Shown: one piece after another, positions 34,184 to 42,500 of the stretch
How positions within the stretch are numbered: position 1 is the first letter of the stretch
How the letters are laid out: every line of letters starts with the position of its first letter
Assembly (NCBI GenBank): GCA_034933285.1
Contig: JAYFNT010000023.1
Location: 1-64,000 of the forward strand
Direction: 5' to 3'
DNA length: 64,000 bases
Source of the DNA: RPRC01 sp034933285
GTDB lineage: Bacteria > Desulfobacterota > Desulfuromonadia > Geobacterales > Geobacteraceae
Translations under genes and position numbers: made by a program
Notes under the pieces: generated by a model
What the model was told of the DNA's origin: nothing
Databases searched by the model: none
Seen by the model: the letters and a program-made list of their open reading frames with translations, nothing else

Positions 34184-34252
34184 CGTGCTACCTCGAAGTG
34201 TTTACCTTTGACGGACCGCGGCAATGGGCTATAGGCTGGGGATGCGGAAACC

Positions 34253-35425
34253 CTAAGACTTTCTTGGTTTTGAACTGCCGGCCGTTTTGCTTTCCTGCGT
34301 TTGCATTTCCTTGGAAGCCGTGGTTTTTTTCCGTTGCGACGCGCTTTTGGTTTTGCATCCACGCGTTTTGCACCCGGAGCATTCCACACGCCCGCCGGTT
34401 TTTCTTTCCTGCGACTTGCGCTTTGCGACCAGTGCCCGTTTTTCAGCCATTCCGACTGCCATTCTGATCGCTGCAATCATGCTCAGTTCGGACGCCTTGC
34501 CAGTTCCTGCAAGATCATATGCGGTTCCGTGGTCCACGGAGGTGCGAATGATGGGCAGGCCCAGGGTGACATTTACCCCGTCCTCGAAATGGAGTAGTTT
34601 CAACGGAATCAGCCCCTGGTCATGATACATGCAGACCACGCCGTCGTAGTCCCCCCTGGCTGCGAAATGGAACAGCATGTCCGCGGAAAGCGGGCCATGC
34701 GCGTCGATTCCCTCTTTCCTGGCCAATTCGACCGCGGGGCCGATGACCCGCCGCTCTTCATCGCCGAAAAGTCCCCGTTCTCCACAGTGCGGGTTCAGTG
34801 CCAGAACGGCAAGCCGCGGGTTCTCCCGAAAATAGGTGTGAAGGCCCCGATGGGTGGACCTGATGGTGGACAGCACCCGCTCTATGGTGATCAGCCCCGG
34901 CACATCGGACAGAGGTTCGTGGATGGTGACGAGAGTGACCCGCAGCCGGTCACCGGCCAGCATCATCACGTAGTCTTTGCATCCGGTCAAATCAGCTACG
35001 AGTTCCGTGTGGCCGGGATAGCGATGGCCGCCCCTGTTCAGTGAAGCCTTGCTTATCGGCGCAGTAACCATGGCCGCGGCTTCTCCGGAAAGGCAGAGGC
35101 GAACTGCGTCGGCAACATAGCGGAACATTGCGTCGCCGGCTTCGGAGGAAGGTCCTCCGTATTCCATGTCGGTCGGGGCCAGGCTGGACAAAGAGCGGAG
35201 AAAGATCTTCCCCGTGGTATCCAGTGGGGGCAAGCCGTCGGTCAGTTCAAGGGAGAGAGCAGCCCCGGTCACTGCCAGCGCCCGCTCCATGGCCGCGGTA
35301 TCGCCGATTACCAGGGGCCTGCACACCGACGTGACCGCCGGATCGGCAAGCGCCTTGGCAATTACCTCGGGGCCCACACCGGAGGGATCGCCCATGGTTA
35401 TGGCTAGAATCGGTTTTTTAATCAT
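34253..35425 (-). CDS. pdxA: 4-hydroxythreonine-4-phosphate dehydrogenase
   Basis: NAD-dependent enzyme of pyridoxal-phosphate synthesis. The N-terminus ITMGDPSGVGPEVIAKAL and the metal-site motifs RGGHRYPGHTELVADL, HCGERGLFGDEE and MYHDQGLIPLKLLHFEDGVN are typical. The core ends near residue 335. A tail of about 55 residues rich in Lys, Ser, Thr and Gln with two Cys-Lys-Thr repeats (GCKTRGCKTKS) follows, which PdxA normally lacks. Start ATG 35425 follows GAGGAACGT. Confidence 0.93.
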   Translation of the reverse strand: MIKKPILAITMGDPSGVGPEVIAKALADPAVTSVCRPLVIGDTAAMERALAVTGAALSLELTDGLPPLDTTGKIFLRSLSSLAPTDMEYGGPSSEAGDAMFRYVADAVRLCLSGEAAAMVTAPISKASLNRGGHRYPGHTELVADLTGCKDYVMMLAGDRLRVTLVTIHEPLSDVPGLITIERVLSTIRSTHRGLHTYFRENPRLAVLALNPHCGERGLFGDEERRVIGPAVELARKEGIDAHGPLSADMLFHFAARGDYDGVVCMYHDQGLIPLKLLHFEDGVNVTLGLPIIRTSVDHGTAYDLAGTGKASELSMIAAIRMAVGMAEKRALVAKRKSQERKTGGRVECSGCKTRGCKTKSASQRKKTTASKEMQTQESKTAGSSKPRKS

Positions 35426-35565
35426 ACGTTCCTCGCATGGTATCAGGAGTCCGCGGCCGGCTGAATTTTAATTGCAGTCTAATTGACTCTCCGGACCGCG
35501 GCGTGTATATAGTAATGGGCGGTTTCAATCTCGCCCCGAAAAACTGTCACTCAGGGTTGATAACC

Positions 35566-36147
35566 ATGAAACTTATAATCTGCCTATTGGCGCTGACCAT
35601 TCCGTTTGCCGGCAATGCTTCAGCCAACCGTTCCCTGCCCGTCGACAACGGCAGGGTGACATCGGGTGTCGGCTGGCGCTTGGATCCTTTCGGAAGCGGT
35701 CGCATGTTTTATCACCGGGGCGTTGACATCGCTGTTCCCACAGGGTCACCGGTATTTTCAGTGCGAACCGGAACCGTCATTTTTGCCGGGAGCAGCAAAG
35801 GATACGGGAATCTGGTGGTTGTGGATCACGGCGACGGTTTCGTCTCATTTTACGGGCACAACTCGACTCTCATGGTTTCGTCCGGCCAGCGGGTCGACAG
35901 CCGTACGGTCATCGCTCTGTCCGGAAATACCGGCCGTTCCACCGGGCCCCATGTCCATTATGAACTGGGCAGAACGAAGAATTACCAGGGACGATGGCAC
36001 TCGCATCCTGGAAAGGCCCCTGAATTGACTGCTGACAATGAGTTCATAGAAATAATCGAAGGACTTTCAATCAAAGGCGAAGCCGTCTTTTCCCAGCCTT
36101 CCGAGCCGGCCGACACGTCGGATCTCATAGCCCTGCAGCCTAACTAA
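35566..36147 (+). CDS. Secreted M23-family metallopeptidase
   Basis: A 193-residue exported protein. Start ATG 35566 gives a clean signal peptide (MKLIICLLALTIPFAGNASA). The LytM/M23 domain carries the zinc ligands HRGVD and HVHYEL, with GWRLDPF, GYGNLVVVDHGDG and GNTGRSTGPHVHYEL in the family order. The domain cleaves peptidoglycan cross-bridges or acts as an amidase activator when degenerate; here the ligands are present. It lies divergent from pdxA, and its stop overlaps the convergent gene at 36144 by 4 bp. Confidence 0.88.
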   Translation: MKLIICLLALTIPFAGNASANRSLPVDNGRVTSGVGWRLDPFGSGRMFYHRGVDIAVPTGSPVFSVRTGTVIFAGSSKGYGNLVVVDHGDGFVSFYGHNSTLMVSSGQRVDSRTVIALSGNTGRSTGPHVHYELGRTKNYQGRWHSHPGKAPELTADNEFIEIIEGLSIKGEAVFSQPSEPADTSDLIALQPN

Positions 36148-36518
36148 CGAGCGGCCAACCCCAGAATCAGGTTCACATAGCAGGCAAAATCCCCGATCTC
36201 TTTCCTGTCGTAACCCAGATCGGCCCTCCAGGACACATCCTCGCCTTCTTCCCGCATAACCTGCTCCAACTTGTCGCAGGCTCTTATGAAGGAATCATGG
36301 GCTTCAGTCCGGGCAGGATTCATTGCGATCCTCCCGTCCTGAGGCGCAAGCTGCCATTCCGCCCTCAAGCGGGCATAGCCTGCTGCTGCACGAAAGAATT
36401 CCACTCTCTGTTCCGCCAGTTTCGACCTTCCGATCGCATAAGCAAGACGGGTTGCCTTTTCCCAGTCCATCCGGACCACCTTGCGGTAAAATTTTCGTCC
36501 CTCTGCCATGTCAGGCAA
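36144..36518 (-). CDS. Conserved hypothetical helical protein (124 aa)
   Basis: A 124-residue protein, predicted mostly alpha-helical (MDWEKATRLAYAIGRSKLAE, THDSFIRACDKLEQVMRE-like segments). It has RxDLGYDRKEIGDFACYVN near the end. No signal peptide, cysteine motif or known family is recognised. ATG 36509 (MAEGRKF) is an alternative start. Confidence 0.65.
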   Translation of the reverse strand: MPDMAEGRKFYRKVVRMDWEKATRLAYAIGRSKLAEQRVEFFRAAAGYARLRAEWQLAPQDGRIAMNPARTEAHDSFIRACDKLEQVMREEGEDVSWRADLGYDRKEIGDFACYVNLILGLAAR

Positions 36519-36598
36519 TGGCTGCCGTACATGAAAGCATTCCGATCATATATACCCCACCCTGAAGCAAAGAAAAAGGACTGATTTCACCATGGCAT

Positions 36599-36628
36599 AA
36601 AAAAACCCCCGGTTTCAGCAACCGGGGG
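36599..36628 (-). terminator. Intrinsic terminator of the ferredoxin-rubredoxin operon
   Basis: The minus strand CCCCCGGTT/AACCGGGGG stem with T7, about 30 nt after the ferredoxin stop. Confidence 0.88.
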
Positions 36629-36656
36629 TCATGGAAAGACTCTTTTTTGCCTGAGT

Positions 36657-36848
36657 TCAATCCTGCCAGTAGATGCAGTTGACCGGACAGCCGTCAATCG
36701 CTTCCTGGATCTTCTGCTCTGACGCGCCGGCAGGGTCGTAAACCTCGGCCACATTGTCATCCGTCAGGCGAAAGACCTCCGGCGCGGTATCCACGCAGAG
36801 GCCGCAACTGATGCAGGCATCCTGGTCAACATAGGGGATTCTTGCCAT
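36657..36848 (-). CDS. Single-cluster [4Fe-4S] ferredoxin
   Basis: A 63-residue ferredoxin. Start ATG 36848 follows GGAGG (8-nt spacing). The cluster is bound by CISCGLCVD with a third Cys replaced by spacing to the late CPVNCIYW motif, typical of small 4Fe-4S ferredoxins used as general electron carriers. It follows a rubredoxin gene by 20 bp and ends in a terminator, so the two carriers are co-expressed. Confidence 0.88.
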   Translation of the reverse strand: MARIPYVDQDACISCGLCVDTAPEVFRLTDDNVAEVYDPAGASEQKIQEAIDGCPVNCIYWQD

Positions 36849-36868
36849 TGGAATCGACCTCCTTCTCG

Positions 36869-37027
36869 TCAAACCTTCTCGAAAAAGCTCTTCTCCGCTC
36901 CGCAGACCGGGCAGACCCAGTTGTCCGGAAGATTTTCGAATGCCGTTCCCGGGCTGACGCCGTTCGGGGGGTCACCCGCTGACGGGTCGTAAATATAGTC
37001 GCATATCGTGCATCGGTAGCTATCCAT
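36869..37027 (-). CDS. Rubredoxin
   Basis: A 52-residue rubredoxin. The iron is held by four cysteines in two knuckles, YRCTICDYIYD near the N-terminus and WVCPVCGAEKSFF near the C-terminus, with the family's conserved DPSAGDP and FENLPDNW between them. Start ATG 37027 follows GAGGAGG. It probably serves electron transfer in oxygen or peroxide reduction with the adjacent ferredoxin; the partner is not encoded nearby. Confidence 0.95.
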   Translation of the reverse strand: MDSYRCTICDYIYDPSAGDPPNGVSPGTAFENLPDNWVCPVCGAEKSFFEKV

Positions 37028-37139
37028 CTTTTCCTCCTCTTGATCGAGTTGAAAGAAACGATTCCAGTGTACCCCGTTTTTTCAGCGTGGCAAGCGACCC
37101 AATGGCTTTAGTCCGGCATCTGCCAACGGCAAAATCCGG

Positions 37140-37742
37140 CTACCTGACGATCACCTCGACCCTTCTATTGCGGGGCTCAGGTGTCTCGTCCGGGGTCCTG
37201 ACCAGCGGGTTGTCTTCGCCGTGGGATGTCACTTCCAGGCTGTCAGGCGCAAAGCCCCTGGCGACAAGGAGATCACTTACCGTCTGGGCACGATCAATGG
37301 CGAGGGCAAAATTGGCCTCCCTTGAGCCGACGCGGTCCGTATGCCCAACGACGCTGACATCCGAAGAGTTGCGTGCAACTGCCGCGGGAAGTATCTCGTC
37401 GAACAGTTTCCTCGATTCCGGGGTCAGAGTCGTGGATCCCTGGATGAAGTACAGGGTGAAATGGATGGGGGGCAGGGGGAGCGCGTCCAGCGATTCAGAG
37501 AAAATACTCCTTACCTGCTTTTCGGTGAGGTGAAATGGCGCCGAAGGCGCTGATTCGAACGACTTCAGCGAAGTTGCCTGTCCCGGTTCCCGAAGTGACT
37601 GGCTGCCGCCCTTGTTGGACACCGCTATCCGGCCGGTTTTTCCGTCGGTATCCGGGAGCAGAACGATCATGTTCCCGGTCCGTGCGCATGAAAAACAGTA
37701 AACGACTGACAGGATCACGATGAAAAGCCTTGTTATGCCCAT
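37140..37742 (-). CDS. OmpA-family lipoprotein
   Basis: A 200-residue envelope protein. The N-terminus (MGITRLFIVILSVVYCFSC) ends in a probable lipoprotein cysteine, although the lipobox VVYCFSC is not ideal. The C-terminal OmpA/Pal domain binds peptidoglycan: STTLTPESRKLFDEIL, VVGHTDRVGSREANFALAI, RAQTVSDLLVARG and a final NRRVEVIV. It follows the FecR-domain gene by 65 bp on the same strand, probably one operon. Confidence 0.88.
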   Translation of the reverse strand: MGITRLFIVILSVVYCFSCARTGNMIVLLPDTDGKTGRIAVSNKGGSQSLREPGQATSLKSFESAPSAPFHLTEKQVRSIFSESLDALPLPPIHFTLYFIQGSTTLTPESRKLFDEILPAAVARNSSDVSVVGHTDRVGSREANFALAIDRAQTVSDLLVARGFAPDSLEVTSHGEDNPLVRTPDETPEPRNRRVEVIVR

Positions 37743-37807
37743 TCAAGCACCTCGCACACATCGACCATCCGGCAAAACGTGACCCGGAAAGGCTGCGCTT
37801 CGCCCAA

Positions 37808-38260
37808 TTACTCCCCGCCGTCTTCTTCGATGCAGACAGCGAACCTGGTTCCCCGGAGCCCTATGGTGGCCACCGGGGTTTCAAAGCGAACGGATTCAGG
37901 CGCCAGTTTTCCGATTATACCTGAAACATAGGCTGCAGTCCCCTTGAGCATTCTGGTAATCAGTGACAGTTTCCCCTCGGCAGGCGAGTAGAGAAATTCA
38001 TTAACGACAATCTCGCTGGCAGGCCCGATGGACAGCAGGGTATCATCCCTGAAAACCATGGCCAGGGATCCGAGAGAACCGGTTTTCAAGGTGTCGTTCC
38101 GGTACACCCTGGCGCCAATCATGGCGGCAACGGGCTTGGAGCCCCTGACGATCGAAGCGTCGCCTTTAACCGTCTTGATGCTGCCGACATGCGTTTCCAT
38201 GGCGTTGAGCGCGCAGGGACAGAACCATAACACCATGGCCAGTACGAGCAGTTTCTTCAT
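37808..38260 (-). CDS. Secreted FecR-domain protein
   Basis: A 150-residue exported protein. The signal peptide LLVLAMVLWFCPCALNA is followed by a FecR domain (GSIKTVKGDASIVRGSK, VYRNDTLKTGSLGSLAMVF, ASEIVVNEF, TPVATIGLRGTRFAV). Such short secreted FecR proteins occur with OmpA-like partners and are not the classical sigma-factor regulators. Start ATG 38260 follows GGGAGG. Confidence 0.88.
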   Translation of the reverse strand: MKKLLVLAMVLWFCPCALNAMETHVGSIKTVKGDASIVRGSKPVAAMIGARVYRNDTLKTGSLGSLAMVFRDDTLLSIGPASEIVVNEFLYSPAEGKLSLITRMLKGTAAYVSGIIGKLAPESVRFETPVATIGLRGTRFAVCIEEDGGE

Positions 38261-38321
38261 CGTTCCTCCCTTGCGGACAGGCGAATCCTGAAACCTGCCC
38301 CGGTGTTTCCGGCAGGAGACA

Positions 38322-39494
38322 TCAATACAGGAACATGGGTTTGCCGAGCACCTGCCTTACTTTGGGCCTGTATTCATCAATGTCATACAACTCCGGCACA
38401 TCCACCCGCTTTTGTCCTTCCATTATGTAACTTATCGGTATGTGCGTGTATGTTCCGCCCTGCAGCGCCACCATTCTGCCCGACTGCCCATCGGCAACCA
38501 GGTCCATGGCCATGTTGGCGTAATTGAAGGCGACCATCAGGTCAAGTGAATCGGGCGCTCCGGAGCGCATGAGGTAGGAGAGCTGCTGGTAAATTATGTG
38601 GGAGCCGGTGAGGCGCTTGATCGCCTCGCTCAGCACCACGCCTATTCCTCCCAGCTTTTTATGCCCGTAGGCGTCTTCCTGCCCGTACTCTTGGATCTGC
38701 CCGCCGATCATGCTTGCCCCTTCGGAAATGGTGACCATTGCATAATTGCTGGGGTTGCCGCGTTTGTCTTCCAGCAGCTGAACGGCGAGCCTTTCCACGT
38801 CAAAAGGCACTTCCGAGATCAAGGCGCGGTCCACTCCGGCAAGATAAGCCGATATCAGCGAGGTTTCTCCCGAATTCCGCCCGAAGAGTTCCACGATGGC
38901 GATCCTTTCGTGTGAACCCGCGCTTGTCCGCAGATTGTGGATGAAATTTACGCTGCGGGTGACCGCCGTGGAAAACCCGATGCAGTAGTCGGTTCCGTAA
39001 ACGTCGTTGTCCATGGTCTTCGGAATCGCCACGACCGGGAAGCCTTCCCGATGTAGGCGTTCGGCATAGCTCAGGGTGTCGTCGCCGCCTATCGGGATGA
39101 GGGCTTCGATGCCGAGGCGCTCCAGGTTGGCCAGCACGTGGGGCGTGAAATCGTGCTTGCATGTCGCGGAAGGGTCGTAATCGGCAGGCCTCAGGAAGTC
39201 AGGCACCTCCCTGTTGTCCACTCTTGCCGGATTGGTGCGGCTGGTGTGGAGGAAGGTCCCCCCTGTGCGGTCCACCGTACGTACCGCATGCCTGTCAAGC
39301 TGTACGATATGTTTTTCCCTGGACCCCGGATCGTCATGGTTGTAAGACAACAGGCCATCCCAACCTCTCCGGATACCCAGCACATGGTAATCGTTGTCGA
39401 TGGCCCGGTTCACCAGGGTTTTCAGGGCAGGGTTCAATCCCGGCACATCGCCGCCACCGGTCAGTACGGCTACGATCTTCTTCTTTCCGCTCAT
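38322..39494 (-). CDS. 6-phosphofructokinase with PPi-type active-site signature
   Basis: A 390-residue phosphofructokinase that converts fructose 6-phosphate to fructose 1,6-bisphosphate. The N-terminal loop is VLTGGGDVPGLNPAL. The phosphoryl-donor site reads IPIGGDDTLSYAERL, where ATP enzymes have GGDGS, and the catalytic loop is PKTMDNDVYGTD with Lys before T where ATP enzymes have Gly. Both changes are known markers of pyrophosphate-dependent PFKs. MGRNSGE-like FGRNSGETS follows. The enzyme would allow reversible, PPi-linked glycolysis/gluconeogenesis. It lies 77 bp downstream of gltB and could be co-transcribed. Confidence 0.88.
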   Translation of the reverse strand: MSGKKKIVAVLTGGGDVPGLNPALKTLVNRAIDNDYHVLGIRRGWDGLLSYNHDDPGSREKHIVQLDRHAVRTVDRTGGTFLHTSRTNPARVDNREVPDFLRPADYDPSATCKHDFTPHVLANLERLGIEALIPIGGDDTLSYAERLHREGFPVVAIPKTMDNDVYGTDYCIGFSTAVTRSVNFIHNLRTSAGSHERIAIVELFGRNSGETSLISAYLAGVDRALISEVPFDVERLAVQLLEDKRGNPSNYAMVTISEGASMIGGQIQEYGQEDAYGHKKLGGIGVVLSEAIKRLTGSHIIYQQLSYLMRSGAPDSLDLMVAFNYANMAMDLVADGQSGRMVALQGGTYTHIPISYIMEGQKRVDVPELYDIDEYRPKVRQVLGKPMFLY

Positions 39495-39571
39495 TTATGG
39501 GCCGCCTTTCAGCAGGTATATTATTGATGTCTTTTCATCAATTGTATCCAACTATGCGAATTTCGCAAAAG

Positions 39572-42500
39572 TCATTCGTCCGTCGGGACAGGCGAAGCCT
39601 TGGCCGTTACCGGAACGATTTTCACGAAGCCGGTCCGGCAGTGTGAGATGACCCCTTCCAGCCAGTCAGCCTCATCCTCCTGGTGGGAGTGGAGCAACTC
39701 GCGGTGATACTGGAGGAGCAGTCCTTCAACCTGGGCGATGTCTTCCTCCTCAAGATCCAGTATCTCCACATGCGCTCCCATGGCGATTCGCTTTCGAAGC
39801 GCATCCCTGGTCATTCCCATCCCCGGGTCGAGGCGGCAGAAAACTACCCCTCCCGTCATACCGGAACAGATCCATGGTCCCGGGTCGCCCAGCACCACCA
39901 CACGGCCGTCCGTCATGTACTCGAACGCGAATCCCTTGAGGTTCGCCCGGTCCGCCAGGCAGCCGAGGGAATCCCTGAGAGGACGGCGGATGCGCCCCCC
40001 CAGCACCACGTCGGCGCCGGAAAGCCGAATGCATGCCCTGCTGTCGGCATCACCCTGGATTATGAAAGTTCCGCCCAGCCCACCGTATGCCAGGCCTTTT
40101 CCCACCGAGCCGCCGACACGCAAGCCGTTGCGGTTCTCCCCCTTGAGCACGACGATCCTGCCGCCGCTGGCCGATTTCCCCACCCCATCCTGTGCGCCTC
40201 CTTCCACGTAGATAGTGATGCCTCCCGTGGAAAAAGCTCCGAGCCCGTTACCGGGTATGGAGTCGCGGCGAAAATGGAGGATCGCCTCCCGATCTCCGGC
40301 CAGCCGGCCTTCCCGCCTGGCACGGATGACAGCGCCTGCCAGGTAGGTGCCGATTGCCCGGTCCGAACTGGATGCGCTGTCGTCATCATAGTGCACCCGG
40401 TCGTCACCTCCGGCGAAGGCCTCGGTAACCAACCCGGAAATCAAGGAAGTGAGATAATTGAGCGGCTTGCGGATGATGCGCACCGCATCAGGACTCCGCA
40501 TCGCTTCTCCTTTCTCCTGCGGCGCCAGGAGGTCACTGAGGTCAAGTCGCTCGAAGCCCCTGTTCTGCTGGAGCAGGTGGGCTTTTCCCACCAGGTCCTG
40601 GGTGCGGCGGAAACCGAGCTTGGCGGTCAGGATGCGGATTTCCCGGCCGAGGGCCCGGAAAAACGTGGTCTGGTAGATGATCCCATTCTCCAGGACCCGG
40701 GGCACGAAGCGCTTCATTCCCCGTTCCCTGGCCTCTTCCAGGGTCTCGATCTGGGTGGCGATTCCCACGTGGCAGGTTCCCAGGTGGCAGCCGCGGCAGA
40801 CGGTACAGCCGATGACCACCATGGCCATGGTGCCGAAGCCGACCCGGTTGGCGCCCAACAGCATCAGCTTCACGACATCCCGGCCGGTCTTGGCGCCGCC
40901 ATCGGCCCAGATCTCCACCCGCGAGCGCATGTCCGCCTCCGCCAGTGCGCAGTGGGCCTCCCTGATCCCGATCTCGACCGGGAAGCCGACGAACTTGACG
41001 GCATGCCTGCGCGCGGCGCCCGTGCCGCCGTCGTAACCGCTGATGGTGATGATGTCGGCGCCTGCTTTCGCGATACCCAGGGCAATGGTGCCGATACCGG
41101 CAACCGCCGGAACTTTCACGGAAATCCGGGCTCGGGGGTTGGCTGTGCGCAGTTCTTCCACGATCTGCGCCAGGTCCTCTATCGAATATATGTCGTGATT
41201 GTTCGAGGGAGAAATCAGGGTTACCCCCGGCGTCGAGTGCCTGGCTGCGGCTATCTTTTCCGTCACCTTGAATCCGGGAAGATGCCCCCCTTCTCCGGGC
41301 TTGGCCCCCTGGCCGACCTTGATCTCGAGAAAGTCCACCGAGTTCAGGTAGTCCATGGTTACCCCGAACCTGCCGGAAGCGATCTGTTGCCCCCGGTTGG
41401 CGGTGTATGCCCCGAGCATGTCCGCGATCTCGCCACCTTCACCGTTCATGCAGACGATGTTCAGCCTGCGCGCCGATTCTGCGTAGATCCTGAACGGAGT
41501 CTCCCCCTGGGAGCCGAAACTCATTGCCGAAATCAGGATGGGCATGTCATGGGAACCGACGCGCATGTCCACCTCCTCCGGATCCACCGCCACTTCTTCC
41601 CCGAAGCGGAAATCCACCAGGTGCCGTATGGCAAGTGGGTGTTCCTCTTCGAGACGCCTCACCAGACGCGAAAACTCGGCGTAATTCTCTTCCATCTTGG
41701 CCACTTCCCCGGCGGTCTTCCAGATGCGCGGATAGAGGCGGAACTGGGTTTCGACCGGTTGGGGCTTCCTGCTCTGGGCAATACCGCAGCGGTCCCTCGC
41801 ATCCGCCTCCAGCCCGGAGAAATTCAACCCGGCCGCAGCGGAACCGCAGAAATTGGGAGAAGTGAAGAATTCCGCCACTTCACCCGACAGGCCAACCGAC
41901 GCGAAATACCTGCCATAGCCCTTGATTTCATGGGTTCCCATGGTCGACATGACCTTTTCCAGGCCACTTTTCAGGGTCGAGAGAAGATTAACGAGGCCGT
42001 TGCCGACCATGCCGGCCAGCTCCCACATAAGATAGGGGCACAGCGCATCAGCTCCCATTCCCAGCATAAAGGCGATGTCGTGCAGGTTGCGGAGCGCGCC
42101 GGAGCGAACCACGAGGGAAGCCCGGCGGCGCAGGCTCACGCCGTCACCATCGGCCGTCTCCCTCAGGATCCGGTCCACGGTTGCCGTGGCCAGGGCAGGG
42201 TCAAGGAACCCCGTGGAGCCGCGCAAGGCCGCGCCATCATCCAGCAGGATGATCCTGCTGCCGCCAGATACGGCGGATACCGCCTCGGCGGCGATCCTGT
42301 CGAGGCATTCGCGAATCGACTCTCCAGGAGGCATGGCGCAGGAAATGATCCGGTAACGGCGCCTGCCGGTCCCGAAAAAACCGAGCAGTGACTCCAGTGA
42401 GCAGGTCCCCAGCTCTTGAGCAACTTTTCCGTCACCGGCGGAATGGCCATCCCTTCTTCCCCCGGTAAGGAGAGGGAACGCAATAAATACCGCGAGTTGT

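Noticed and set aside
34180..34476. 98-codon frame between mtgA and pdxA
   Set aside because: It is an alternative frame over the Lys-rich end of pdxA, with no ribosome site and no family resemblance.
39683..42391. 902-codon open frame antisense to gltB
   Set aside because: Same reason; the gltB frame is complete with catalytic Cys and cluster motifs.
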